64,000 nucleotides of DNA, from positions 2,825,869 to 2,889,868 of the forward strand of contig NZ_LT575476.1 of assembly GCF_900086655.1 (NCBI RefSeq), written 5' to 3'. This DNA is from Paenibacillus tuaregi (lineage in GTDB: Bacteria; Bacillota; Bacilli; Paenibacillales; Paenibacillaceae). This document shows, piece after piece, positions 35,409 to 44,910 of the stretch. A model generated the notes under the pieces. It ran no database searches. It had not been told where the DNA came from and saw only the letters and a list, made by a program, of their open reading frames with translations. Each line of letters opens with the position of its first letter. The first letter of the stretch is position 1. A program made the translations under genes and the position numbers.

Positions 35409-38400
35409 GAACCATCCCCTCCATGCTTCTTGGGATCATCTTTTTCCTGGGCGTTTGCAGGCACTGCCTCGCTCATGGCGGCTAGTTCATGAAACAGCGC
35501 CTCAATGGCAGGCTTTTCTGCAGATGCTTCGCGTGCAGGATCTATCAGAGCAGCCATCTCCCGAACCGTCGGCTGAACGAAGATCGTTTCGATTGGCAGC
35601 CGTACCCCTAAGGCTCGATGAATTCTCTCAAGGACCTGTGTCGCGAGCAATGAGTGTCCTCCAAGCTCGAAAAAGTCATCGAATACCCCTACAGGACTTA
35701 GGCGCAATTGATCTTCAAGAATTTCGACCAATTTCTTCTCCGTCTCCGTTGAAGGCGGCCGATACGCAGTTGACAGTTTAGGGCGTGCGTGCTTGGCGAC
35801 CGGTCCTGCGGATAAGCCGTTTAATGAAGGAGCTTCCGGCTGCCGGTTCAGGTAGTCTTCACGGCTGCCAGTCTGTGGAATGAGTGCTTCGGCACGAAGG
35901 TCTGCATGAATCCAATAGCTCTCATGAGAGAAGGAATAGGTCGGCAGCGGAATGCGATTTCTCTTTTTGCCTGCATAGAACTTATCCCACTCGATACTGC
36001 ATCCTTTCACCCATAGCTGGGCGACGGTCCGCATCAAGTACTTGCCATCGTCGTCTGATAGCTTGCTGGGTTTCAGAGCCGAGACAAATACGCTCTCCGC
36101 TTCCGCTTTATGGTTCTGAGCAGCCAGGCCACACAAAGTGACCCCAGGCCCAACCTCGATATAAAGTCTCTCCGGGTCACCCAGCAGCTCTTCCATGCCT
36201 TTCATAAATAACACCGGTTCGGTGATATGGCGTGTCCAGTAATCCACATCAACGGCCTCTTCATCTCCAAGCCATGAGCCGGTCAAACAGGACATGATCG
36301 GAATCGAAGGCGCACTCATCTTGATCTGAGCGAGCAGCTCGCGGTACGGCTCAAGCACAGGTCGCATAAGCGGGGAATGAAAGGCATGGGAAGTAACCAG
36401 CCGTTTATTAAAAATCCCTTCTCCCGCCAGCTGCTGCTCCAGCTCCTCAATGGCGCTCATCGATCCAGCTACAACGCAGATCCCCGGACTGTTAACCGCT
36501 GCCAAGGTGATTCCATTTCCCAGATACGAATCAATCTGCTGGCTGTCTACACCAACAGCAAGCATGGCGCCTCTTTCCATGCTCATCATCCATTCCGCCC
36601 GGCGGCATACGAGATGCAGCGCATCTTCAAGACTGAACACGCCGGCCACGGCTGCTGCGACATATTCTCCCAGACTATGACCGATCATAGCCTGTGGTCT
36701 AAGTCCTCTGCTGATCAACAGCTGAGCCAGGGCATACTCCACGGCGAACATAAGAGGCTGGGTAAGCGAGGTCTGATCTATATCCAGCCCCGTCCCACTT
36801 TCCCCTAAATTCATCAATGGGATGATATCCATTCCTGTATGCTGCCGGATCAACCCGGCACAGCGGTCATAATGCTGCCGGAACACTCCTTCATCCTGGT
36901 ACAAGCCCTGTCCCATACCTAGATACTGGGCACCTTGCCCTGTAAACATAAACACAAGAGGCCGCTGAGTGGATACGCCTTCCGCACTGTAGAAACAATC
37001 CGAGCTTTTCCCAAGTTCTAATACTTCTGCCGCCTCTTCCCGACTGGAACAGATCAACGCTGCCCGATGGGAAAAAGCACGTCGTCCTGTGGCTAGGGTA
37101 TAAGCAGCATCCGCAAGACTGTATTCAGTCGGCTTCTGCATGTGAATTTTTAAATTCTTAAGATTGCCTTCTAAGGACTTCATGTTTTTGGCCGAAACCG
37201 TTAGGATCTGCCAGCCATCCTCCGCGGTTTCGACGTTCCGCTCAGGGGGCTCCTCCAAAATCACATGAGCATTGGTCCCCCCCATCCCAAGCGAATTTAC
37301 ACCTGCCCGTCTAGGATAAGACTGGGTCTGCCATTCCTGAAGCCGTGTATTGACATAGAAAGGGCTGTTCTCAAAATCAATAGCCGAATTCGGCTTGTTG
37401 AAGTTCAGGGATGGCGGAATCTGTTTGTAATAGAGCATTAAGGTGGCCTTTATGAAACCTGCGATTCCCGCAGCGGAGTCCAAATGCCCGATGTTGGTTT
37501 TTACCGAGCCGATCGGGCAGTAACCTGTCCGGTCCGTAGAATGGCCAAACGCTTGTGACAGCGCTTGAATCTCTATCGGGTCCCCCATTCGGGTGCCCGT
37601 ACCGTGAGCCTCAACATAACCGATTGTGGAGGCATCCACTTCAGCGAGAGCCTGGGCCTGAGCGATGACCTCGGATTGGGCGTTGACACTTGGCGCTGTA
37701 TAACTCACTTTCTCCGAACCATCATTGTTAACGGCAAATCCTTTTAGAATTGACCAGATATGATCCCCGTCTCTTAAGGCTTCATCAAGGCGTTTTAATA
37801 CAACTATTCCGTAGCCGTTACCAGGAACAAAACCGCTGCTCTCCTCATCAAAAGCCCGGCAGTGTCCGTCCAAGGACATGATCCCTCCCGGCTCATACAT
37901 ATACCCTGACCGCTCCGGTGGACCCACCGTGATTCCTCCCGCAAGCGCCATGTCACACTGATACGTCAGCAGGCTCTGGGCAGCCATGCAGACTGATACC
38001 AGCGAGGTCGAAGACGAAGACTGAACTGCCATTGACGGTCCCTTCAGGTTTAAACGATAGGATATCGTGGTGGCCATACTGTCCTTGTCATTGCCGATAG
38101 CTGCTTGCAGATTGCCGGTCGCCAGCATTTTTTGGATATGCGGATATATGTTCAGAAACAGATAAGAACTCATGCTTTTGCCAACATATACACCCACGGA
38201 GCCGGGAGCTTCCTGGGGGTTGTACCCCGCATTTTCAAGAGCAGCCCAAGCACATTCCAGCATCATCCGGTGCTGAGGGTCCATGAGCTCGGCGTCCTTC
38301 GGATTAACCCCAAAGAAGGAAGCGTCAAACGCATCCAGGCCGCCAATCTCACCCTTGGCTTTTACATAATTGGGATTTTGAAGAATTTGGGGATCAATTC

Positions 38401-38560
38401 CCGCCTCTTCCAATTCCGTTGTTGAGTAATGGGTAATGCATTCTTTCCCGTTAATCAGATTGTCCCAGAATTCATGGATATCAGCGGACTGTGGGAACCT
38501 GCCTGCCATTCCGATTACAGCGATCTCATTTCCTGTATAGGGGTGCTCAGGATAACTCAT
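35393..38560 (-). CDS. PKS module KS-AT-T (ClbI-like) with Ser in place of KS catalytic Cys
   Basis: Type I polyketide synthase of 1055 residues. KS at about 10-435, AT at about 530-830 with GHSLGEY and HAFHS (malonyl-CoA type), T domain at about 935-1005 with GGHS. The KS active site reads QSSSSTSLV where the sister KS domains have QTSCSTSLV or ETACSSSLV. Residue 183 (codon TCT, 38012-38014) is Ser instead of the nucleophilic Cys, one base from TGT. Both catalytic His motifs (EAHGTGT, KTNIGH) are intact. Such a KS should not accept a chain by thioester transfer as usual, yet the rest is well preserved. The start overlaps the preceding stop by one base (TAATG). Confidence 0.92.
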   Translation of the reverse strand: MSYPEHPYTGNEIAVIGMAGRFPQSADIHEFWDNLINGKECITHYSTTELEEAGIDPQILQNPNYVKAKGEIGGLDAFDASFFGVNPKDAELMDPQHRMMLECAWAALENAGYNPQEAPGSVGVYVGKSMSSYLFLNIYPHIQKMLATGNLQAAIGNDKDSMATTISYRLNLKGPSMAVQSSSSTSLVSVCMAAQSLLTYQCDMALAGGITVGPPERSGYMYEPGGIMSLDGHCRAFDEESSGFVPGNGYGIVVLKRLDEALRDGDHIWSILKGFAVNNDGSEKVSYTAPSVNAQSEVIAQAQALAEVDASTIGYVEAHGTGTRMGDPIEIQALSQAFGHSTDRTGYCPIGSVKTNIGHLDSAAGIAGFIKATLMLYYKQIPPSLNFNKPNSAIDFENSPFYVNTRLQEWQTQSYPRRAGVNSLGMGGTNAHVILEEPPERNVETAEDGWQILTVSAKNMKSLEGNLKNLKIHMQKPTEYSLADAAYTLATGRRAFSHRAALICSSREEAAEVLELGKSSDCFYSAEGVSTQRPLVFMFTGQGAQYLGMGQGLYQDEGVFRQHYDRCAGLIRQHTGMDIIPLMNLGESGTGLDIDQTSLTQPLMFAVEYALAQLLISRGLRPQAMIGHSLGEYVAAAVAGVFSLEDALHLVCRRAEWMMSMERGAMLAVGVDSQQIDSYLGNGITLAAVNSPGICVVAGSMSAIEELEQQLAGEGIFNKRLVTSHAFHSPLMRPVLEPYRELLAQIKMSAPSIPIMSCLTGSWLGDEEAVDVDYWTRHITEPVLFMKGMEELLGDPERLYIEVGPGVTLCGLAAQNHKAEAESVFVSALKPSKLSDDDGKYLMRTVAQLWVKGCSIEWDKFYAGKKRNRIPLPTYSFSHESYWIHADLRAEALIPQTGSREDYLNRQPEAPSLNGLSAGPVAKHARPKLSTAYRPPSTETEKKLVEILEDQLRLSPVGVFDDFFELGGHSLLATQVLERIHRALGVRLPIETIFVQPTVREMAALIDPAREASAEKPAIEALFHELAAMSEAVPANAQEKDDPKKHGGDGSWDNK

Positions 38561-41500
38561 TATGATTTTCCTCCCTCTATTTCAGTGATGACGGCCGCCG
38601 CCGCAGAAGCGACTCTCCGGTAACGGCTAAACGCGTTTTTTTGCTTCTCGGCCTTCTCTTGAATCGTCGCAGCGGATGGATCGTCTGTCTCCTCGTTCAA
38701 GTATGCTGCCAGCGAACGAATAGTCGGGTATTTAAATAAGCTGATTAAGGTTAAGCGGTCACCAAACTGTTGATTCAACTGGTCAAGAACTTTTGCAAGG
38801 AGCAGCGAGTGCCCGCCCAAGTCAAAAAAGTTGTCTGTCACACCAAAATTGCTGGTATGGAGCACTTCCCCCCAGACTTGAGCGATTTGCTTTTCTATTG
38901 TTGTTGCGGGTTTGTCATGCACTTCGGACACACGCTTTCCTGCTCTAGCCGGATCGGGCAGGGCTGCGGTGTTGAGCTTCCCGTTCATATTCCAAGGAAT
39001 GCTCTCCATCTCGAGATATGCGGAGGGCTTCATATAAGAAGGAACACGGGTTTCCAACCATGCCGATAATTGATCCACAGTATAGCTGCCCGGCGTACGC
39101 AGTGTATAATAAGCTACCAACTGCAGATTGCCTTCATGATCCGGTTTAGGATGAATCACTCCCTCGGCGATCTCAGGACAGGCGTTAAGATGGTTCTCCA
39201 CTTCATCAAGCTCAATGCGGTGTCCTCGGATTTGGACCTGCCGATCCTCCCGTCCTCCGAAAGTGAGTTCCCCACTGCCTCTCCAGCTTCCATAATCCCC
39301 TGTAAGCAGAATTTTCTCCCCCGGTACAAATGGATGGTCTGCAAACTTCAGATGGGTCAATTCAGGACGGTTCAGATATCCTCTGGCGAGCCCGCAGCCC
39401 GAAATGCATATTTGTCCACGAACTCCAATAGGCACAGGCTGCATCAATTGATCCAACACATAGACCTGCTGATTGGCGACCGGTCGGCCCAAGGATGACA
39501 CGGCCCGCTGGAAATCTTCGGAGTCCGGTGTGAAAGTTGAATAAGTGCTGCATACACCTGATTCGGACAAACCGTATCCGTTAACGATCATGACTCCCTG
39601 AAAATGGCTGACATGTGCCGGAAGCAGATTCTCTCCCCCGCTCAAGATCAGCCTCAGGCTGGCCGGGGTCTTTGCTTCATCGTTAAGCCGTCTTAACATG
39701 GAGGGAACGGTGCTGAGCATCGTGACTTGATGCTTCTCCATGTACCCATTCAGCCGGGAGGGATGAAGCAAGGTCATCTTATCGGGCAGGACCAGTGTGC
39801 CTCCGGCAGCCAGAATGGGGAGTGACTCCCCGATAAAGCTGGACGATGCTACTGAAGTCACGGGGAGCATTCGGTCTTCTTTGTTCACGTTATAAGATGA
39901 GATAAAAGAATGTACAAGATTGTTGATGCTGCGATGTTCAAGCATAACCCCTTTAGGCACACCGGTTGTGCCGGAAGTAAACACGATATAGGCAAGGTTG
40001 TCGGCCCTTGGCAAATCTCCGGGTATGTCTTCAGTCAGATAGCCATACTGCAAGTCCTTCACTTCAGTGGATGGTTCTTCAAGCAGGTCAAGTATAATAC
40101 ACGCTTCCTCAGGAAAAGCCAGCCGGCGGGCATGCCCGTGATCAGTAATGATATAGTAGATTCCAAGCTCGTTTAGAATGGTATGAATCCGTTCCTTTGG
40201 CTGCCCGGGATCAACGGGAACCACTACTCCGCCTGCGCGGGACACGGCCAAACATGCCGCGGCATATCGGGCTGAAGATGGAAGACATACCACCACAGGC
40301 ACCTGGTAGGAGTCCCCTTTGTTTGTAAGAAGTCTGGATGCAATCTGCCGGGCCATCAAATCCAGCTCTCTGTAACTAATGGAGGTTTCACCCTCCAAAA
40401 TGGCGCAGTGCTCTGGGTAATTTATGATCATCTGTCCAATCCGGTGGATATAATGAGACTGCTGGTCCAGCAGCTCCGTGTCGTTCCATTCCTCTACGAG
40501 CATTCTGTAATGATCATGGTCCAGCAGTGTGAGCCGATCAAGAGCCTGCTTCGGGTCGGCAAGGACAGAACGAATCAACTGAATATAACAGGAAATCCAC
40601 CGCCGGATCGTGGGTCTGGTAAACAGGTCTGATCTGAACTCAAAAGTCCCCCTTAACTCCTTTCCCTCTTCCCAGCAGGATACGGTGAGATCGTTCTGGG
40701 CAAATCCGGTGTCCAAAGGGATGACGGACAAACGGATATCCTGCACCTCCATCTGAGGAATTGGAAGGTTATCCATTTGAAACATCGTTTGATATACCGG
40801 GTGGTAGCTCATCTCTCTGGACGGGTTCAGTCTCTCGACAATCCGGTCAAACGGCACATGCTGATAAGTAAATGCCTGCATAGCTTCATGATGAACCTGG
40901 CTGAGGTATTCATTGAAAGACAGAGAGCCGTGAGGTGAGCTGCGAATGACTACGGAGTTGACAAACATTCCGATCAGCCCTTCGAGCTCCGTTCTTGGCC
41001 GCCCGGCGACGGGTGCCCCTACAAGCAGATCTTCCGCTGCACTGTACCGGTACAGCAGGGTTTTAAATACAGTGAGCAAAAAGGTGAACACGGAGACCTG
41101 CTCCTGTCTGCAATACAGCTGAACCTGTTTGTACAGTTCTTCATCCAGCCGAAAATATTCAAGCCCACCCCGGCTGCTCATTTCTGTTCCTCTGCTGAAA
41201 TCCGTCGGCAGCTCCAGCAGTGGTGGAGCACCATGAAGCTTATCCTGCCAGAACTGCAAGTCACGCTCAAACTTCGGCTGGCCGTACTGCTGACGAAGCC
41301 AGTCCACATAATCCCTGTACTGCAGGCGAAGCGGCTGGATTTGGGAAGGTCTATTCAGAACGGCATCTTCATACAGCTGAATAAATTCCTCTAGCAATAC
41401 AGACTTGGACCATCCGTCCGAAATGATGTGATGCATGGCAATGACCAGCACATGCTCATCGTCCCGGATACGAAGTAAGGTAAACGAGATAAGCGGGTCC

Positions 41501-41922
41501 GATGCTAGATTCATTTTGCGGGCTGCAAGCTGCGTAATCATGTCCGTCACCGCGGGATCATCCGGACTTTGAATGTCTTCTCCAAGAGGGAGGTATGTAA
41601 ATTCCGTCGACCGCTTTCGTGGAATCGCCCTGGGAACCCCCTGATCCAAGGCAATATTTATATTTAGGACCTCATGGCGGTCCATAATCATGCCTATCGC
41701 AGTCTGTACGCTGTTTACATTCAGCCTGCCAGTGATCTTAAGCGCAGTTCCATTGTTGAAGGCCGTACTGTCAGGATGAAGCTGCTGCAAGAACCAGATT
41801 CCCCGCTGGGCATCCGACAAATCGAACGGTCCATTCTTCCCTGAACCTGAAATGCCCTGTTTGTCTGGAATGCGAATCCCCTTATCTCTAAGCAGTTTTA
41901 GATACAACTCATCATCCATCAT
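38560..41922 (-). CDS. NRPS module C-A-T (C-terminal part of split ClbH-like enzyme)
   Basis: Peptide synthetase of 1120 residues. Condensation domain with HHIISDG near 166, A domain at about 510-960, T domain with GGHS near 1036. The A domain keeps the ATP motif YIVFTSGTTGVPKG and GDYGSWRGSGEL, but the A4 motif reads ASSSFIGES. The Asp that normally grips the substrate alpha-amino group (Asp235 of GrsA) is Ser here, and the pocket fits no amino-acid code I know. In colibactin, ClbH is A1-C-A2-T, with A2 implicated in S-adenosylmethionine-derived cyclopropane formation. Here A1 is a separate gene, and this protein is C-A2-T. Its start overlaps the A1 stop as ATGA, so the two are made together. 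Confidence 0.9.
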   Translation of the reverse strand: MMDDELYLKLLRDKGIRIPDKQGISGSGKNGPFDLSDAQRGIWFLQQLHPDSTAFNNGTALKITGRLNVNSVQTAIGMIMDRHEVLNINIALDQGVPRAIPRKRSTEFTYLPLGEDIQSPDDPAVTDMITQLAARKMNLASDPLISFTLLRIRDDEHVLVIAMHHIISDGWSKSVLLEEFIQLYEDAVLNRPSQIQPLRLQYRDYVDWLRQQYGQPKFERDLQFWQDKLHGAPPLLELPTDFSRGTEMSSRGGLEYFRLDEELYKQVQLYCRQEQVSVFTFLLTVFKTLLYRYSAAEDLLVGAPVAGRPRTELEGLIGMFVNSVVIRSSPHGSLSFNEYLSQVHHEAMQAFTYQHVPFDRIVERLNPSREMSYHPVYQTMFQMDNLPIPQMEVQDIRLSVIPLDTGFAQNDLTVSCWEEGKELRGTFEFRSDLFTRPTIRRWISCYIQLIRSVLADPKQALDRLTLLDHDHYRMLVEEWNDTELLDQQSHYIHRIGQMIINYPEHCAILEGETSISYRELDLMARQIASRLLTNKGDSYQVPVVVCLPSSARYAAACLAVSRAGGVVVPVDPGQPKERIHTILNELGIYYIITDHGHARRLAFPEEACIILDLLEEPSTEVKDLQYGYLTEDIPGDLPRADNLAYIVFTSGTTGVPKGVMLEHRSINNLVHSFISSYNVNKEDRMLPVTSVASSSFIGESLPILAAGGTLVLPDKMTLLHPSRLNGYMEKHQVTMLSTVPSMLRRLNDEAKTPASLRLILSGGENLLPAHVSHFQGVMIVNGYGLSESGVCSTYSTFTPDSEDFQRAVSSLGRPVANQQVYVLDQLMQPVPIGVRGQICISGCGLARGYLNRPELTHLKFADHPFVPGEKILLTGDYGSWRGSGELTFGGREDRQVQIRGHRIELDEVENHLNACPEIAEGVIHPKPDHEGNLQLVAYYTLRTPGSYTVDQLSAWLETRVPSYMKPSAYLEMESIPWNMNGKLNTAALPDPARAGKRVSEVHDKPATTIEKQIAQVWGEVLHTSNFGVTDNFFDLGGHSLLLAKVLDQLNQQFGDRLTLISLFKYPTIRSLAAYLNEETDDPSAATIQEKAEKQKNAFSRYRRVASAAAAVITEIEGGKS

Positions 41923-43553
41923 TGCTCTGCCCCCTTAGCGGTAACAGCGGTGTCCTGGTTCATTGAGAAGAGCAGTCTGCGGTCCGCTTTCCCATTTGGT
42001 TTGAGCGGAATTTCATCCACCCGGATAATACGTGTCGGAATCGCATACTCAGGCAGCTCACGTGCCAGATTGTCTTGTAATACCCGTTGATTCTCCAGAT
42101 CCGTACCGCTGCCTCCAACGATATATGCCGTCAGGATCTGATCACCGGACTCATTGACATGAACCCCAACTACCGCATTCTTGATCTGATCGCAGCGTAG
42201 CAGACAGCTCTCAACTTCCTCCAGCTCGATCCTTAAACCGCGGAGCTTGACCTGATTATCCTCTCTGCCCGCATAAATCACTTCGCCGTGTTCATTCCAG
42301 TAAGCCAGGTCTCCTGTCCGATACATACGTCCGTCTGGCTCATATGGATTGGAAATAAACCGGTCATGAGTTAATGCCGGACTATTCAAATAACCTCTTG
42401 CGAGTCCAATACCGCTTAGGTACAGCTGGCCAACCTCACCAATCTGGGCAAGTGTAAGATCCTCTCGAAGGATAAATAATCGTATGTTATCAATCGGCCG
42501 GCCAATCGGTACCGGATTCATCCCATGGTCTCTCTCACATGGATAATGGGTGACATCAATCGTCGCTTCTGTAGGACCGTACAGATTAATGAGCCTGATC
42601 GGTTGTTCATACGGGAAAACCGAATGGAACCGATCAACCAGATCAGCAGCTAACGCTTCACCGCTGCAAAATACATAACGGAGGCTGCTGATCCGCTTGA
42701 GATCAAAGTCCGTTTCAATGTATTCCAGGAACAAGCGAAGCACCGATGGAACGAAATGAACTACACTGATCCCATGCTTCTCTATCAACTTCACGAACCG
42801 CCGTGGATCGTTCTCCTTGCCAGAAGGCAGCAGAACTACAGAAGCGCCTGAAATCGTCCACCAGATCAGTTCCCATACCGACACATCAAAGGTATATACG
42901 GTTTTCTGAAAGAGGACATCACGTGAAGTAAGCGGATATGCCTTCTGCATCCACTCGATGCGGTTAACCAATCCACCGTGCTCAACCAATACGCCCTTGG
43001 GATCGCCTGTGGAACCCGAGGTATAAATGAGGTAAGCTAGATCGCCGGGTTGAACTTTTACATCGGGATTAGTGTCAGGGAATCGATCAAGCTCCAAAGC
43101 TTCCATGGATATCAGTTCCGTGTTCAGCTGCTCGGAGCCCAGGAACTTAAATCCATCCTCCACTATCGTCAATGCTGCCGAACTGTCATCGAGCATTTTC
43201 TTAAGCCGGGCAGACGGACAGTTTGGGTCAAGTGGCAGGTAAGCCGCACCCGCCTTTAAAACCCCGTAGATGCATACCATCATGGCATAAGAGCGCTGCA
43301 TGATCATAGCCACAATGGAACCAGGCCCAAGCTGCCGTTCCCCCAGAGCATGAGCTAACCGGTTTGCATCGCGGTTCAGCATGCTGTAGGTGTATACATG
43401 ATCGCCATCATAAATTGCAGGCTGATCCGCGGACGAAGCGGCGGCATCCTCCAGCCACTTGACCACGGTGATTTCTGAAGAATAAGGTGACTCGGTTAGG
43501 TTGAAATTTTGAATTTTGCTAAGATGAGATTCATCCTCTACCTTGAAATTCAT
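41919..43553 (-). CDS. Freestanding serine adenylation domain (N-terminal part of split ClbH; ZmaJ-like)
   Basis: Single A domain of 544 residues with no carrier domain of its own. Core motifs LIYTSGSTGDPKG, FDVSVWE, NLYGPTEATID, YRTGDLA and NGKADRR are all present. The pocket reads DVWHFSLID, the established serine code. In zwittermicin (ZmaJ) and colibactin (ClbH A1), such a domain loads Ser onto a discrete ACP, where two dehydrogenases oxidise it to aminomalonyl-ACP. The same ACP and dehydrogenases lie 2.5-3.6 kb upstream in this operon. It overlaps by ATGA with both the AT gene before it and the C-A-T gene after it. Confidence 0.93.
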   Translation of the reverse strand: MNFKVEDESHLSKIQNFNLTESPYSSEITVVKWLEDAAASSADQPAIYDGDHVYTYSMLNRDANRLAHALGERQLGPGSIVAMIMQRSYAMMVCIYGVLKAGAAYLPLDPNCPSARLKKMLDDSSAALTIVEDGFKFLGSEQLNTELISMEALELDRFPDTNPDVKVQPGDLAYLIYTSGSTGDPKGVLVEHGGLVNRIEWMQKAYPLTSRDVLFQKTVYTFDVSVWELIWWTISGASVVLLPSGKENDPRRFVKLIEKHGISVVHFVPSVLRLFLEYIETDFDLKRISSLRYVFCSGEALAADLVDRFHSVFPYEQPIRLINLYGPTEATIDVTHYPCERDHGMNPVPIGRPIDNIRLFILREDLTLAQIGEVGQLYLSGIGLARGYLNSPALTHDRFISNPYEPDGRMYRTGDLAYWNEHGEVIYAGREDNQVKLRGLRIELEEVESCLLRCDQIKNAVVGVHVNESGDQILTAYIVGGSGTDLENQRVLQDNLARELPEYAIPTRIIRVDEIPLKPNGKADRRLLFSMNQDTAVTAKGAEQ

Positions 43554-44875
43554 ACCTGTCCCTCCCTATAATCAGGCGAACCTCCCACGCCCTGTAAGGA
43601 GGGTCCGATTCCCGTTCTGTCCCGAATTTGCTCGATTCGCAGTTTTCTTTCTTCCATAGGTGTCTGTTTATCCTCGAATATAGCCAGCAGCATGGCAAAG
43701 GCTTCATCAAGATGCTGCTCTGTGAGCATCCGGCGACCCGCTTCGATCTCCTGCTTGATTTGTTTGACCTGTTCATACATTCTCAAAGAACGTGAGCCAG
43801 CCCCTGGTCGAGGATCATGATTACGGGTCGTAACGGCATGGGTAAGACACATCGTTAAGGCCTTTAACCGATGATCCTCTTCCGAATTGCCGCCCTGCGA
43901 AGACCGCAATTCCACACCTCCAAAGGGTGTGTTTTTGCTGCTCCATGCCGCTATTTTCATCCGATCGGCCTTCTCGTCATGGGCATAGATTTGAAGTGAA
44001 CCGGAGGTTTCTTCAAGAAGCATGGTCTTTAAAACATTTTGAGGCCCTATTTCCAGAAACACCCCAACTCCTTGGTCCACAAGATAACGGAACGACTTAT
44101 GCCATAACACCGGCCTAAACAGCTGCTGTGGCAAATAATGCAGAATTTCTTCTACAGACTGGTAAGGACGTCCTGTCACGTTGGAGAGAATCGGACAAGA
44201 CGGCATTTGCCATCGATATTTGTGCAGCTCATTCGCCATCTTCTCCGCCTGCGGCTTCATAAGCTCACAATGATAAGGTGCGCTGCCTATGAGATGAGTG
44301 ACTTTGCCGCCTTCATCCGTGATCTGCAGCTCCAGTTCTTTTAAAGCATCGTCCATGCCCGAAACGGCTGCCTGTGTGGAGGAATTAAGACAAGCAATGC
44401 CGATCTTCCGCCCCTGACTGATCAACTGCTCGCATAATGTCTGAACCCGATCAGGGTTCACTTGATCCATAATGCTCATGCCGCCGCCCGTCGTCTCCAT
44501 GATTTCTTCAGCGAGCTTTGCCCGGAATTGAACCAGCTTCAGCCCGTCTTCCAAAGCCAATGCGCCGGAGCAGATCAAAGCGGAGTATTCTCCCAGACTA
44601 TGCCCGGCCATGTACGCAGGCTCAATACCTGTCTGCTCCATATACAACCGAAAGTGAGCAACACTTGCTGCGCAAATTGCGGGAAGCATGCTGCTGATCC
44701 GGTTCAATTTCACGGTGCTTCCATTCATCATGATTCGGGAAAGATCCATACCAAGAATACGATCGGCCTCATCCAGGGTCGTCCTCACACAAGGAGAAGC
44801 TTCGTACAGGCTGCGCATCATGCCTTTGTATTGGGAACCGGAACCAGGAAAGAGCATTGCCAATTTAACGGTCAT
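43550..44875 (-). CDS. Freestanding (trans) acyltransferase (ClbG/ZmaF-like)
   Basis: Discrete acyltransferase of 441 residues. GSGSQYKGM opens the fold, the nucleophile motif is AGHSLGEYSAL near residue 92, and the specificity loop reads SAPYHC instead of the HAFHS of the malonyl-specific ATs in this cluster. About 110 helical, charged residues follow the AT core. By analogy with ClbG and ZmaF it should move aminomalonyl from the discrete ACP to modules with dead or missing AT domains, here the ClbK-like module. GGAGGGG precedes the ATG, 35 bases after the acyl-CoA dehydrogenase stop. Confidence 0.9.
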   Translation of the reverse strand: MTVKLAMLFPGSGSQYKGMMRSLYEASPCVRTTLDEADRILGMDLSRIMMNGSTVKLNRISSMLPAICAASVAHFRLYMEQTGIEPAYMAGHSLGEYSALICSGALALEDGLKLVQFRAKLAEEIMETTGGGMSIMDQVNPDRVQTLCEQLISQGRKIGIACLNSSTQAAVSGMDDALKELELQITDEGGKVTHLIGSAPYHCELMKPQAEKMANELHKYRWQMPSCPILSNVTGRPYQSVEEILHYLPQQLFRPVLWHKSFRYLVDQGVGVFLEIGPQNVLKTMLLEETSGSLQIYAHDEKADRMKIAAWSSKNTPFGGVELRSSQGGNSEEDHRLKALTMCLTHAVTTRNHDPRPGAGSRSLRMYEQVKQIKQEIEAGRRMLTEQHLDEAFAMLLAIFEDKQTPMEERKLRIEQIRDRTGIGPSLQGVGGSPDYREGQV

Positions 44876-44910
44876 AGAGACCCCTCCATTTGTTCACGTT
44901 CAGATATAGG

